Shown here: piece after piece, positions 49,900 through 60,150 of the stretch | Layout of the letters: every line of letters starts with the position of its first letter | Position numbering within the stretch: position 1 is the first letter of the stretch | Origin: Leptoclinus maculatus | Lineage: Eukaryota > Chordata > Actinopteri > Perciformes > Stichaeidae | Direction of reading: 5' to 3' | DNA: 64,000 bases | Assembly (NCBI GenBank): GCA_032191485.1 | Contig: JAVDOI010000041.1 | Location: forward strand, 1,265,501-1,329,500 | Notes under the pieces: generated by a model | What the model saw: only the letters and a program-made list of their open reading frames with translations | Database searches by the model: none | Told to the model about the DNA's origin: nothing | Translations under genes and position numbers: made by a program

Positions 49900-51189
49900 A
49901 TGGCAATGGCAAGCTCACTGAGCAGAAAAAAAACCCAAAAAGCGCTGGAGGAGATGGAATTAAATTCCAAAGAGGTTGAACCTCCAATGAATTTTTACCT
50001 AAGTTCACTCGAGGAACAAGTACGATGTGAACTGTTGGATAGCGTGGCGAGGCTCACCCAAACAAAAACTGAGGGGAGAGTCCTCCTAGAAATTGATGAA
50101 GACTGTCTGCAACATTTTCTAGATGTTCTCCACAAAAACAACGAAACCACGAAATCCCAGGTACAGCTCATCGCATCCTTTCAAGCACAAGAGGAGGAAG
50201 CGATGGAGATATCTTTCGTTCGAGCACAAGAGCAAGAAGCTGCAAAGCAGATTCTGGAAAAAGCTCAGGCTTTACATCAAGCCCAGATGGACGAACAGAG
50301 AGCGGAGACAAACAGGATCGCAGCAGCTCTGAAGGAAACACAGGACCTGCTGGAGACTGAGCGTCACAAGGAGGCTCTTAAGAAGGCCAAGCAGAAGCTG
50401 AAGACTTTAAGTCTACAATGGCAAAACAAGAAGCCTTCCCTCTCACCAGACCAGCCAAAAGACTCTGACCACTTTCACTCCCAGATGGAGGTCATTGCTT
50501 TCCTTCGAGCACAAGAGCAGGAAGCAGCCAAGCAGACTCTGGACAAAGCCCAGGCTTTATATCAAGCCCAGATGGACGAACAGAGAGCGGAGTCAAACAG
50601 GATTGCAGCAGCTCTGGAAGAAACGCAGGACCTGCTGGAGACTGAGCAGTACAACCGAAAACAGGCTGAAACTACCACCGAGGAGGCAATGGAGACATCT
50701 GAGAACCTCTGTTGGAGACTTGATGAACTGTTCGATGTCAAAAATAAGCTCAGGGCGGCTCTTCGTAAGGCTAAGCAGACGCTGCAGACATTCCAAGCAG
50801 CCCATGAAGGTCAGCTGGAGGAGCAGAGAGCGGAGACAAACAGGATCGCAGCAGCTCTCAAAGAAACACAGGACCTGCTGGAGACTAAAACTACCACCAA
50901 GTCTGAGTTGGAGATATCCAAGAACCTCTGTCAGGCTAGAATTGTCGAACTGTTAGATCTCAACAGTAAGCTCAAGGCAGCTCTTGATGAGGCTGACCTG
51001 GAGCTGAAGAATAGACATCTACTGTGGCAAGAGGAGAAGTCTTCCTTCTTAGACCAGAACAAAAAAGCCTGTGAACTTTACCATACCCAGGTGAAGATCA
51101 CAGCTGAATTTGGAAGAAAGGAGAGGGAGGCTAAGCAGACGCTGCAGAGATTCCAAGCAGCCCATGAAGCCCACTGTCAACATCTTTAA
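49900..51189 (+). CDS. Single-exon coiled-coil protein, 429 aa (copy A)
   Basis: The first ATG (ACAATGG: A at -3, G at +4) opens a 430-codon frame ending TAA. An upstream in-frame extension to 49834 would need a TTG start, so I prefer 49900. Residues 1-80 are mixed; from about residue 85 to the C-terminus the sequence is Ala/Glu/Gln/Lys/Leu-rich heptad-like coiled coil. An internal repeat spans 108-154 and 203-249 (cores DEQRAETNRIAAALKETQD and DEQRAESNRIAAALEETQD) with a third partial copy at 287-329 and a short fourth at 409-425. I see no signal peptide, membrane segment or catalytic motif, so a structural or scaffold role is only inferred. The lack of introns and a AATAAA 50 bp after the stop would fit an old retrocopy or a single-exon gene. 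I do not recognise the family. Confidence 0.8.
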   Translation: MAMASSLSRKKTQKALEEMELNSKEVEPPMNFYLSSLEEQVRCELLDSVARLTQTKTEGRVLLEIDEDCLQHFLDVLHKNNETTKSQVQLIASFQAQEEEAMEISFVRAQEQEAAKQILEKAQALHQAQMDEQRAETNRIAAALKETQDLLETERHKEALKKAKQKLKTLSLQWQNKKPSLSPDQPKDSDHFHSQMEVIAFLRAQEQEAAKQTLDKAQALYQAQMDEQRAESNRIAAALEETQDLLETEQYNRKQAETTTEEAMETSENLCWRLDELFDVKNKLRAALRKAKQTLQTFQAAHEGQLEEQRAETNRIAAALKETQDLLETKTTTKSELEISKNLCQARIVELLDLNSKLKAALDEADLELKNRHLLWQEEKSSFLDQNKKACELYHTQVKITAEFGRKEREAKQTLQRFQAAHEAHCQHL

Positions 51190-51191
51190 AT

Positions 51192-51235
51192 GCGATCCGT
51201 GCGCTATGGGGCGATCCGTGCGCTATGGGGCGATC
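51192..51235. repeat. 19 bp tandem repeat just after the stop codon
   Basis: GCGATCCGTGCGCTATGGG twice plus a six-base start of a third. The same repeat is at 56005-56048 in copy B. It lies between stop codon and polyadenylation signal. Confidence 0.9.
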
Positions 51236-51238
51236 AAA

Positions 51239-51244
51239 AATAAA
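51239..51244 (+). terminator. AATAAA polyadenylation signal, copy A gene
   Basis: Canonical hexamer 50 bp after the stop codon, followed by AT-rich TTGAATTTAATTG sequence. Confidence 0.6.
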
Positions 51245-53110
51245 TTGAATTTAATTGAATTGAATTTAATGTTTGTGTTTGAATTATGTCATGCTTGTAT
51301 TTTAATGTGTAAAAATACATTTTGATGTATAAATTCATGGACAATCACTGATGAGTTCTCATTTGCACCCAACAGCCTGAAAATATACAGTAAGTTGGCT
51401 CAACTGATTTAACATGTTGGTCCAAATATAGTGTCTTTAGTCTGTTGGTCATCTAAAGAGAATAATTCAATTAAAAACACCTGAACATTACGTTTTGCAA
51501 CATTTTGCTGGTTTAGTACGAGTCTAAAGTGGCTTGAGAACTTAAGGCAAGAAGGTTAATTTAATGTCACAGCACCTTTCAAACTGCAATTCAAGGTTTT
51601 ATGGCAAGGAAATGCATTAGAAAGGTTAATATATCTGGCATCCAGCAGCAGAAGTGAGCAGAGGGCTGTAAAGACCCGCTGACGACATCATCAACTCTCT
51701 GCAGAGACCTGAAGCCCCGCCCACGCTGCTGCACAGAGCACCAACGCTTGTATAGTATTAATTATCGTTAATATTATTTATTTATTCAGATGCATCGATA
51801 CCGAAACGAGAAAAAACATAGGTATCATATACTGTATATATATATATACATAAAATTGTGAATCAATTAGTATCGTGGTTGATCTGCTGTTCAGAGGCAG
51901 TTTATAGAATAACAGCGGCAGTGAATTAAAATCACTGGCAGTCAGAAGTGAGATCTGAACCCACGCCTCCATACAAACACATATACTAACTTTACACAGG
52001 TTCAGGTGGTTATATGTGCATGTAGGTGTGAAGGTAGGTGACTTTGGACCTACCTGACTTTACAAAGCTGGTCATCTCGTGGTCTTCAAACTGTGCTCCC
52101 TTTTAAAATCAGGTCCCACCATCGTTTGTCTTCAGATCGCTGGATCATTTCCCAGAATGCTCTTGTCACCTCCAGAGAAGGGTTATGAACCTCTGGTTAA
52201 CACAAGAGCATGTTGTTGATCACGACTTCCCCCATTATGTCTACAGACACGCTCGCTGCCCTGTGGTGCTTTTCAGCCGAAGTAAGTACATTCTTTTGAT
52301 TGTACTTGTTTTTCAACTAGCGTGTGTTTAAGTCACCGAATCCAACCTTATTACCTTGTATGTTGCTGTTTTTAATTGCTGCATACCTTGTGAACAAAAA
52401 TACATTTGTCAATGTTTGTCACACAGTCTCTTGTCAATATTCATATATAGAGGTGAGAATATTCACTGGCCTCAATTACAATTGACCTCCCATTTTATTT
52501 TGAAAGTGCCTTCAGAAATCAGGCTACAACAGTATATCTTAAAAAGCTGTATCTTTCCAATACCAGTATGTGTGTGACCCCCTCAGTACACACACTACAT
52601 TACAAAAACAGAAATCTTTCTGAAGTGTGATGTTATCTGCAAAAATGCATTTGTCTTATAGCAGCTCTAAGACAGGGCACAGCATGTCCATGGCATTTTA
52701 CACTTTTCTGACTTTTCCCTTACTGATAGCTCTTCTACCCTTCTTCTACGTCACTCCATCTCCGGACAGGGTTAATACCACCATGGTTCACTGTCAGCCT
52801 GCATTGTTGACAGCAGTGCAGCTAAGAGTGGCAGCGAGCTTGGTAGAGACAGCAACAAACTTGTGGACCGCCGAGTGCCGTCTCTGCTCTGCACACAAGT
52901 GTAAGCTCGGCCCTCGGTGAAACATGAAAATCAGAGGAAAAGGAACAAGCGCGACAGTAACAGTTAACTAGAAAATTCCACAAGAAATTTTGACAGTGTG
53001 GCTTCTACTGCCCGAAGACGTTGCAATACATATATAGGCTACACGCCGATATTACCGGTAGTATCGTTGAGATTAAATTGAGATATTACTTCTCGCTTTT
53101 CTGCATTTTA
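51245..53110. other. Cassette A intergenic DNA, no gene seen
   Basis: The longest ORF (52630-52920, 96 codons, one hydrophobic stretch) has no recognisable domain. It is preserved in copy B only because the copies are nearly identical. Contains a short (TA)n near 51836 and the tRNA-Leu remnant at 51941. Confidence 0.6.
51941..51974 (-). pseudogene. tRNA-Leu 3'-end remnant (copy A)
   Basis: On the minus strand this 34 bp matches the variable arm, T arm and acceptor 3' strand of vertebrate tRNA-Leu(CAA), as I recall that gene, at 31 of 34 positions. The T-loop GTTCGAATC has become GTTCAGATC. No D arm or anticodon arm is found next to it. It could be a retroposed tRNA 3' fragment or, read on +, an over-long tRNA-Leu primer-binding site of a decayed LTR element (TGG lies just before it). 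No LTRs are seen. Confidence 0.5.
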
Positions 53111-53184
53111 GATTCATGTGAAAGGGGAAAAGTCCTCTAAAAATATCTAAGACCTGAATGACTGTATGATAGAGAGACAGAGAC

Positions 53185-53217
<33 letters not shown>

Positions 53218-53830
53218 AAGAAAGAGGAGAGAGACGGAGTGAGTGAGTGAGTGAGACAGCCAGACAGACATACATGAGGTCTAACAAAGCCTTTGACTGA
53301 ATATCTCCAAGTCGTGTGTGTGTGTGTAGAGACAGACAGAGAGCGTGCGTGCGTGTGTGTAACTGGTTGCCATTGTGAGGACGCACCTGGTGTTAGAGGC
53401 AGACTGATTAAGAAACATTGCAGTAATCAGTGATTTTGAACAAAACCCCTTCCTCCTTTTAACAAAAAGCAGGAGTCTGAGTGCCAACATATGGATATCG
53501 TGAGAAAGATAAGACTCTCCTGAACGCGGTAATGTGGTTTTTATGTTTGTGGTGTTAAAAATGTGAGATCCAGAGCAATATACAAAACTGGTACCGTCTG
53601 CTTTCTTTGAGAAATGAGTGGTCAGATTTAACATGGAGTCTAATGGAGCAGTTGGTTGGCGTTCATGTCGCTCTGTGGCTCTTTGAGCCAAATGTGTAAG
53701 TCTGTTGGATTCCATAGACATCTGTGTGTGACAGCACAACATTTCCAAGCTTTTTGGCCAAAAATGGTGTATAAAGAGTAAAAATTGTGGGACCTGGAGC
53801 AATTTGTTTGGAAAAATCACAGAATATTTT
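53110..53830. repeat. Module shared by cassette and 2.3 kb satellite
   Basis: Runs parallel to the 3' and 5' ends of the satellite unit: TCCTCTAAA-type start, GA-rich block, GTGATTTTCAACAAAAC-like segment, ATATGGATA(C/T)CGTGAGA, GGTACCGTCTGCTTTC and AACATGGAGTCTAATGGAGC. Divergence is clear but order is conserved. Other copies: 57950-58680 and, in satellite form, 48454-49010. The minus-strand 179-codon frame across it (53281-53820) has no recognisable domain and I do not call it a gene. Confidence 0.8.
53171..53226. repeat. GACA/GAAA microsatellite, copy A
   Basis: About seven GACA units then AAAGAAAGAGG, followed by GAGT repeats. This is the cassette's counterpart of the GA-rich block in the satellite: both follow AAGTCCTCTAA...TCTAAGACCTGAATGA. 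Confidence 0.85.
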
Positions 53831-54186
53831 CCTGCTTTTCCATATCAAATGTATTATTGTTAGATGAATTAAGTGTCCAGTGCCATACACTTTGTTTTGT
53901 CCAGTTTGATATCATATTCTTGTAATGTTCAATTTGAACATAGTTGAAGGAAATTATTTTAATAAAAGAGTTGAATTATTAATTTACTTATATTCGTTAA
54001 TTTTTCCAATAAATGTCCAATTACATCAGCACATTCATTATTCTAGTGTTATAGTTGTGGGTAATTATTAAAGCATCTTTTATTACCTACAAATAGACAC
54101 CAAGATCATTCAAATCGGGGAAATACAAAGTTTTATTAAGAAAACAAATTTTCGGGAGGCCCAATTGGTGGCCATCTTGAAAAATA

Positions 54187-54218
54187 GCCGCCATCTTGGA
54201 TTTTTGAATGGCCAATCA
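54187..54218 (-). promoter_or_regulatory. YY1-like + CCAAT cluster, copy B
   Basis: GCCGCCATCTTGG (54187-54199), an intact YY1-type core, followed by GGCCAATCAGG. Preceded by a second GGCCATCTTG site about 15 bp upstream. Confidence 0.4.
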
Positions 54219-54702
54219 GGCAGGTTTGACCAGATACCTCTGGAGAACAACCACCAAATGTCATGCTTGTATCATAATTTGCACGATTAATCTACTATCT
54301 GCCCCACTACATTGAATCAACTGAAAACATTACACAATCATTTATATCAGTATTTTAAGAGGATTTATATTTTTATATATATATATATATATATGGTTAC
54401 ATATAGTTTCATTTCTTTGCCATATTTTAAGGATCATCAGAAATCATTACATTCATAAATTCAAAGATAAACATTCAATCTCGTATCCATAGTAACGATG
54501 CAATCGAGGACTCCATGGATAGAATGGTGTCATGATGACATCATGGAAGTTCCGGAATTAATTTAGTTTACATGCCTGTGCCTTTCCTCAGACATTTCAG
54601 ACAGACATCAAGTTGCTTCAGAGACACATTTGAGAATTGCATTGGAAAACTCACACAGTATTTCAAAGCACACATCAAATTTGTTCAGAAACACATTTGA
54701 CA
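54187..54702. other. Upstream region of copy B gene
   Basis: Same layout as copy A (YY1/NF-Y-like cluster, (TA)n, 15 bp palindrome with TGACATCA, TTCCGGAA), differing by few bases. No gene. Confidence 0.6.
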
Positions 54703-56002
54703 ATGGCAATGGCAAGCTCACTGAGCAGAAAAAAAACCCAAAAAGCGCTGGAGGAGATGGAATTAAATTCCAAAGAGGTTGAACCTCCAATGAATTTTTA
54801 CCTAAGTTCACTCGAGGAACAAGTACGATGTGAACTGTTGGATAGCGTGGCGAGGCTCACCCAAACAAAAACTGAGGGGAAGAGTCCTCCTAGAAATTGA
54901 TGAAGACTGTCTGCAACATTTTCTAGATGTTCTCCACAAAAACAACGAAACCACGAAATCCCAGGTACAGCTCATCGCATCCTTTCAAGCACAAGAGGAG
55001 GAAGCGATGGAGATATCTTTCGTTCGAGCACAAGAGCAAGAAGCTGCAAAGCAGACTCTGGAAAAAGCTCAGGCTTTACATCAAGCCCAGATGGACGAAC
55101 AGAGAGCGGAGACAAACAGGATCGCAGCAGCTCTGAAGGAAACACAGGACCTGCTGGAGACTGAGCGTCACAAGGAGGCTCTTAAGAAGGCCAAGCAGAA
55201 GCTGAAGACTTTAAGTCTACAATGGCAAAACAAGAAGCCTTCCCTCTCACCAGACCAGCCAAAAGACTCTGACCACTTTCACTCCCAGATGGAGGTCATT
55301 GCTTTCCTTCGAGCACAAGAGCAGGAAGCAGCCAAGCAGACTCTGGACAAAGCCCAGGCTTTATATCAAGCCCAGATGGACGAACAGAGAGCGGAGTCAA
55401 ACAGGATTGCAGCAGCTCTGGAAGAAACGCAGGACCTGCTGGAGACTGAGCAGTACAACCGAAAACAGGCTGAAACTACCACCGAGGAGGCAATGGAGAC
55501 ATCTGAGAACCTCTGTTGGAGACTTGATGAACTGTTCGATGTCAAAAATAAGCTCAGGGCGGCTCTTCGTAAGGCTAAGCAGACGCTGCAGACATTCCAA
55601 GCAGCCCATGAAGGTCAGCTGGAGGAGCAGAGAGCGGAGACAAACAGGATCGCAGCAGCTCTCAAAGAAACACAGGACCTGCTGGAGACTAAAACTACCA
55701 CCAAGTCTGAGTTGGAGATATCCAAGAACCTCTGTCAGGCTAGAATTGTCGAACTGTTAGATCTCAACAGTAAGCTCAAGGCAGCTCTTGATGAGGCTGA
55801 CCTGGAGCTGAAGAATAGACATCTACTGTGGCAAGAGGAGAAGTCTTCCTTCTTAGACCAGAACAAAAAAGCCTGTGAACTTTACCATACCCAGGTGAAG
55901 ATCACAGCTGAATTTGGAAGAAAGGAGAGGGAGGCTAAGCAGACGCTGCAGAGATTCCAAGCAGCCCATGAAGCCCATGAAGCCCACTGTCAACATCTTT
56001 AA
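54703..56002 (+). pseudogene. Coiled-coil gene copy B, frameshifted
   Basis: Same start context as copy A, but one extra A at about 54880 (GGGGAAGAG against GGGGAGAG) shifts the frame, and translation ends at a TGA by 54900 after 65 codons. Downstream the original frame is fully open to 56002 and could be entered at an internal ATG (55006), giving a coiled-coil product without the first ~100 residues. Other differences: Ile to Thr at residue 118 and a 9 bp in-frame duplication (Ala-His-Glu) near the C-terminus. Either a recent pseudogene or an assembly error. The extra base is not in a long homopolymer, which favours a real change. Confidence 0.75.
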
Positions 56003-56004
56003 AT

Positions 56005-56048
56005 GCGATCCGTGCGCTATGGGGCGATCCGTGCGCTATGGGGCGATC
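56005..56048. repeat. 19 bp tandem repeat after stop, copy B
   Basis: Same 2.3-copy repeat as after the copy A gene. Confidence 0.9.
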
Positions 56049-56051
56049 AAA

Positions 56052-56057
56052 AATAAA
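56052..56057 (+). terminator. AATAAA polyadenylation signal, copy B
   Basis: Canonical hexamer 50 bp after the stop position, as in copy A. Confidence 0.55.
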
Positions 56058-57950
56058 TTGAATTTAATTGAATTGAATTTAATGTTTGTGTTTGAATTAT
56101 GTCATGCTTGTATTTTAATGTGTAAAAATACATTTTGATGTATAAATTCATGGACAATCACTGATGAGTTCTCATTTGCACCCAACAGCCTGAAAATATA
56201 CAGTAAGTTGGCTCAACTGATTTAACATGTTGGTCCAAATATAGTGTCTTTAGTCTGTTGGTCATCTAAAGAGAATAATTCAATTAAAAACACCTGAACA
56301 TTACGTTTTGCAACATTTTGCTGGTTTAGTACGAGTCTAAAGTGGCTTGAGAACTTAAGGCAAGAAGGTTAATTTAATGTCACAGCACCTTTCAAACTGC
56401 AATTCAAGGTTTTATGGCAAGGAAATGCATTAGAAAGGTTAATATATCTGGCATCCAGCAGCAGAAGTGAGCAGAGGGCTGTAAAGACCCGCTGACGACA
56501 TCATCAACTCTCTGCAGAGACCTGAAGCCCCGCCCACGCTGCTGCACAGAGCACCAACGCTTGTATAGTATTAATTATCGTTAATATTATTTATTTATTC
56601 AGATGCATCGATACCGAAACGAGAAAAAACATAGGTATCATATACTGTATATATATATATACATAAAATTGTGAATCAATTAGTATCGTGGTTGATCTGC
56701 TGTTCAGAGGCAGTTTATAGAATAACAGCGGCAGTGAATTAAAATCACTGGCAGTCAGAAGTGAGATCTGAACCCACGCCTCCATACAAACACATACTAA
56801 CTTTACACAGGTTCAGGTGGTTATATGTGCATGTAGGTGTGAAGGTAGGTGACTTTGGACCTACCTGACTTTACAAAGCTGGTCATCTCGTGGTCTTCAA
56901 ACTGTGCTCCCTTTTAAAATCAGGTCCCACCATCGTTTGTCTTCAGATCGCTGGATCATTTCCCAGAATGCTCTTGTCACCTCCAGAGAAGGGTTATGAA
57001 CCTATGGTTAACACAAGAGCATGTTGTTGATCACGACTTCCCCCATTATGTCTACAGACACGCTCGCTGCCCTGTGGTGCTTTTCAGCCGAAGTAAGTAC
57101 ATTCTTTTGATTGTACTTGTTTTTCAACTAGCGTGTGTTTAAGTCACCGAATCCAACCTTATTACCTTGTATGTTGCTGTTTTTAATTGCTGCATACCTT
57201 GTGAACAAAAATACATTTGTCAATGTTTGTCACACAGTCTCTTGTCAATATTCATATATAGAGGTGAGAATATTCACTGGCCTCAATTACAATTGACCTC
57301 CCATTTTATTTTGAAAGTGCCTTCAGAAATCAGGCTACAACAGTATATCTTAAAAAGCTGTATCTTTCCAATACCAGTATGTGTGTGACCCCCTCAGTAC
57401 ACACACTACATTACAAAAACAGAAATCTTTCTGAAGTGTGATGTTATCTGCAAAAATGCATTTGTCTTATAGCAGCTCTAAGACAGGGCACAGCATGTCC
57501 ATGGCATTTTACACTTTTCTGACTTTTCCCTTACTGATAGCTCTTCTACCCTTCTTCTACGTCACTCCATCTCCGGACAGGGTTAATACCACCATGGTTC
57601 ACTGTCAGCCTGCATTGTTGACAGCAGTGCAGCTAAGAGTGGCAGCGAGCTTGGTAGAGACAGCAACAAACTTGTGGACCGCCGAGTGCCGTCTCTGCTC
57701 TGCACACAAGTGTAAGCTCGGCCCTCGGTGAAACATGAAAATCAGAGGAAAAGGAACACGCGCGACAGTAACAGTTAACTAGAAAATTCCACAAGAAATG
57801 TTGACAGTGTGGCTTCTACTGCCCGAAGACGTTGCAATACATATATAGGCTACACGCCGATATTACCGGTAGTATCGTTGAGATTAAATTGAGATATTAC
57901 TTCTCGCTTTTCTGCATTTTAGATTCATGTGAAAGGGGAAAAGTCCTCTA
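56058..57950. other. Cassette B intergenic DNA, no gene seen
   Basis: Near-identical to the copy A stretch; contains the second tRNA-Leu remnant. One 2-base difference (ACACATACTAAC against ACACATATACTAAC) and scattered SNPs. Confidence 0.6.
56753..56786 (-). pseudogene. tRNA-Leu 3'-end remnant (copy B)
   Basis: Identical to the copy A remnant, so it predates duplication of the cassette. Confidence 0.5.
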
Positions 57951-57983
57951 AAAATATCTAAGACCTGAATGACTGTATGATAC

Positions 57984-57986
<3 letters not shown>

Positions 57987-58064
<78 letters not shown>

Positions 58065-58081
58065 AAGAAAGAAAGAAAGAG
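57987..58081. repeat. Expanded (GACA)n(GAAA)n microsatellite, copy B
   Basis: About 19 GACA units then GAAA units, against about seven in copy A. This expansion accounts for most of the 50 bp length difference between the cassettes. Confidence 0.9.
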
Positions 58082-58560
58082 GAGAGAGACAGAGTGAGTG
58101 AGTGAGTGAGACAGCCAGACAGACATACATGAGGTCTAACAAAGCCTTTGACTGAATATCTCCAAGTCATGTGTGTGTGTGTAGAGACAGACAGAGAGCG
58201 TGCGTGCGTGTGTGTAACTGGTTGCCATTGTGAGGACGCACCTGGTGTTAGAGGCAGACTGGTTAAGAAACATTGCAGTAATCAGTGATTTTGAACAAAA
58301 CCCCTTCCTCCTTTTAACAAAAAGCAGGAGTCTGAGTGCCAAAATATGGATATCGTGAGAAAGATAAGACTCTCCTGAACGCGGTAATGTGGTTTTTATG
58401 TTTGTGGTGTTAAAAATGTGAGATCCAGAGCAATATACAAAACTGGTACCGTCTGCTTTCTTTGAGAAATGAGTGGTCAGATTTAACATGGAGTCTAATG
58501 GAGCAGTTGGTTGGCGTTCATGTCGCTCTGCGGCTCTTTGAGCCAAATGTGTAAGTCTGT

Positions 58561-59342
58561 TGGATTCCATAGACATCTGTGTGCGACAGCACAACATTTC
58601 CAAGCTTTTTGGCCAAAAATGGTGTATAAAGAGTAAAAATTGTGGGACCTGGAGCAATTTGTTTGGAAAAATCACAGAATATTTTCCTGCTTTTCCATAT
58701 CAAATGTATTATTGTTAGATGAATTAAGTGTCCAGTGCCATACACTTTGTTTTGTCCAGTTTGATATCATATTCTTGTAATGTTCAATTTGAACATAGTT
58801 GAAGGAAATTATTTTAATAAAAGAGTTGAATTATTAATTTACTTATATTCGTTAATTTTTCCAATAAATGTCCAATTACATCAGCACATTCATTATTCAA
58901 TAGTTATAGTTGTGGGTAATTATTAAAGCATCTTTTATTACCTACAAATAGACACCAAGATCATTCAAATCGGGGAAATACAAAGTTTTATTAAGAAAAC
59001 AAATTTTCGGGAGGCCCAATTGGTGGCCATCTTGAAAAATAGCCGCCATCTTGGATTTTTGAATGGCCAATCAGGCAGGTTTGACCAGATACCTCTGGAG
59101 AACAACCACCAAATTTCATGCTTGTATCATAATTTGCACGATTAATCTACTATCTGCCCCACTACATTGAATCAACTGAAAACATTACACAATCATTTAT
59201 ATCAGTATTTTAAGAGGATTTATATTTTTATATATATATATATATATGGTTACATATAGTTTCATTTCTTTGCCATATTTTAAGGATCATCAGAAATCAT
59301 TACATTCATAAATTCAAAGATAAACATTCAATCTCGTATCCA
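58561..59342. repeat. 4.8 kb cassette, truncated copy C
   Basis: Matches copies A and B through the YY1/NF-Y-like cluster and (TA)n, then stops after CGTATCCA. Flanking sequence from 59343 is unrelated. It breaks off before the gene, so the coding part is absent. Confidence 0.93.
59042..59073 (-). promoter_or_regulatory. YY1-like + CCAAT cluster, copy C
   Basis: Same cluster with the intact core GCCGCCATCTTGG at 59042. It is retained although the gene downstream is missing from this truncated copy. Confidence 0.4.
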
Positions 59343-60135
59343 GTAGTTCAAGACTTCAAGTTCCAGTAGCCCTGGACTGCCAGCCTTGTCAACATTGACA
59401 TTTAAATGATCTCAACATTAAACTCAGTTTATGCTGGGTTTTCCTTACTTGTAAGGAACATTTGTTTAGAGTCACTAGTTTGACTCAAGGTCAGAAGACG
59501 AGCTTGGAAAGATTCGTTTTCCAATTAAATCTTTTGACAAGACTCTTTGAACCACGTCATGTGTTTTAGACATTCTGAAGACAATACCTTCAGCTTGGAT
59601 TCCACAGTCTGATATTTTAACACTGGGCTTACATATATGTATTTTCAATAGGGTTTAGATTACCCTCAGGCTAGGTATACACATGTGAAAAACCTTAATT
59701 ATACCTACCAGCTGAAACCCCATACTAATGACTCATGACATTAGGATAAAGATGTGTCCTTTCCTCCAGGTTAATTAGTTCATATGCATGTAGCAATTGA
59801 ACTAACTGACACATTTTCATCCTTAATCTTTCATATATCTGTTAGAAAACTGATTAATAGGAAAAGGGAAGGATGACATGAATAAATAAATACAATAAAA
59901 TAATGTAAAAGATATAAATTGTGATGAAACATTAAATAAACATACATTGTTGGACCAAATAAGGTAGAGATGAAACAAACAAAATAAGCAGGTGTCCTGT
60001 TGTTTTGAGAGACAGTCATTCTGTCCATGTGTCAGTAGTGTATGTTGCTGTTTGTTGAATCTGTCTGTTCTTAACACAAACCAAACTGTGAACAGAGCTC
60101 AGTGTCAGTGTGATAATAGAAAGAGCTGAAACATT
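59343..60135. other. Non-repetitive stretch, no gene seen
   Basis: AT-rich sequence after the truncated cassette. Short minus ORFs (for example 59823-60077) show no domain. The left arm of the 1.9 kb inverted-repeat pair is at 59702-59722. Confidence 0.6.
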
Positions 60136-60137
60136 AT

Positions 60138-60150
60138 GACCTTTGACCTG
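60138..60150 (-). promoter_or_regulatory. Perfect DR1 nuclear-receptor motif
   Basis: Reads AGGTCAAAGGTCA on the minus strand, the consensus direct repeat with one-base spacing bound by HNF4 and RXR/PPAR-type receptors. No gene with a clear start lies nearby, so it may be chance. Confidence 0.25.

Larger units (their letters stand above)
48901..53705. repeat. 4.8 kb cassette, copy A
   Basis: Bounded by the landmark TGGATTCCATAGACATC, which recurs at 48901, 53706 and 58561. Contents in order: AT-rich DNA, YY1/NF-Y-like cluster, (TA)n, promoter-like region, intact coiled-coil gene, tRNA-Leu remnant, anonymous DNA, (CAGA)n block, and a module homologous to the satellite. Copies A and B differ by scattered single bases and a few small indels. 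Confidence 0.95.
53706..58560. repeat. 4.8 kb cassette, copy B
   Basis: 4855 bp. Same order as copy A. Main differences: a 1-bp insertion in the coiled-coil gene, a 9 bp in-frame duplication near its end, and a longer (CAGA)n tract that accounts for most of the extra length. Confidence 0.95.

Noticed and set aside
50495..50956. 153-codon Arg-rich ORF overlapping the coiled-coil gene in another frame
   Set aside because: Shadow frame of the repetitive coding sequence; no independent support.
51941..51974. Functional tRNA gene
   Set aside because: Only the 3' third is present and the T-loop/B-box is mutated; no D or anticodon arm.
52630..52920. 96-codon ORF with a hydrophobic segment, repeated at 57441-57731
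   Set aside because: No homology recognised, weak start context, and conservation between cassettes is uninformative at this near-identity.
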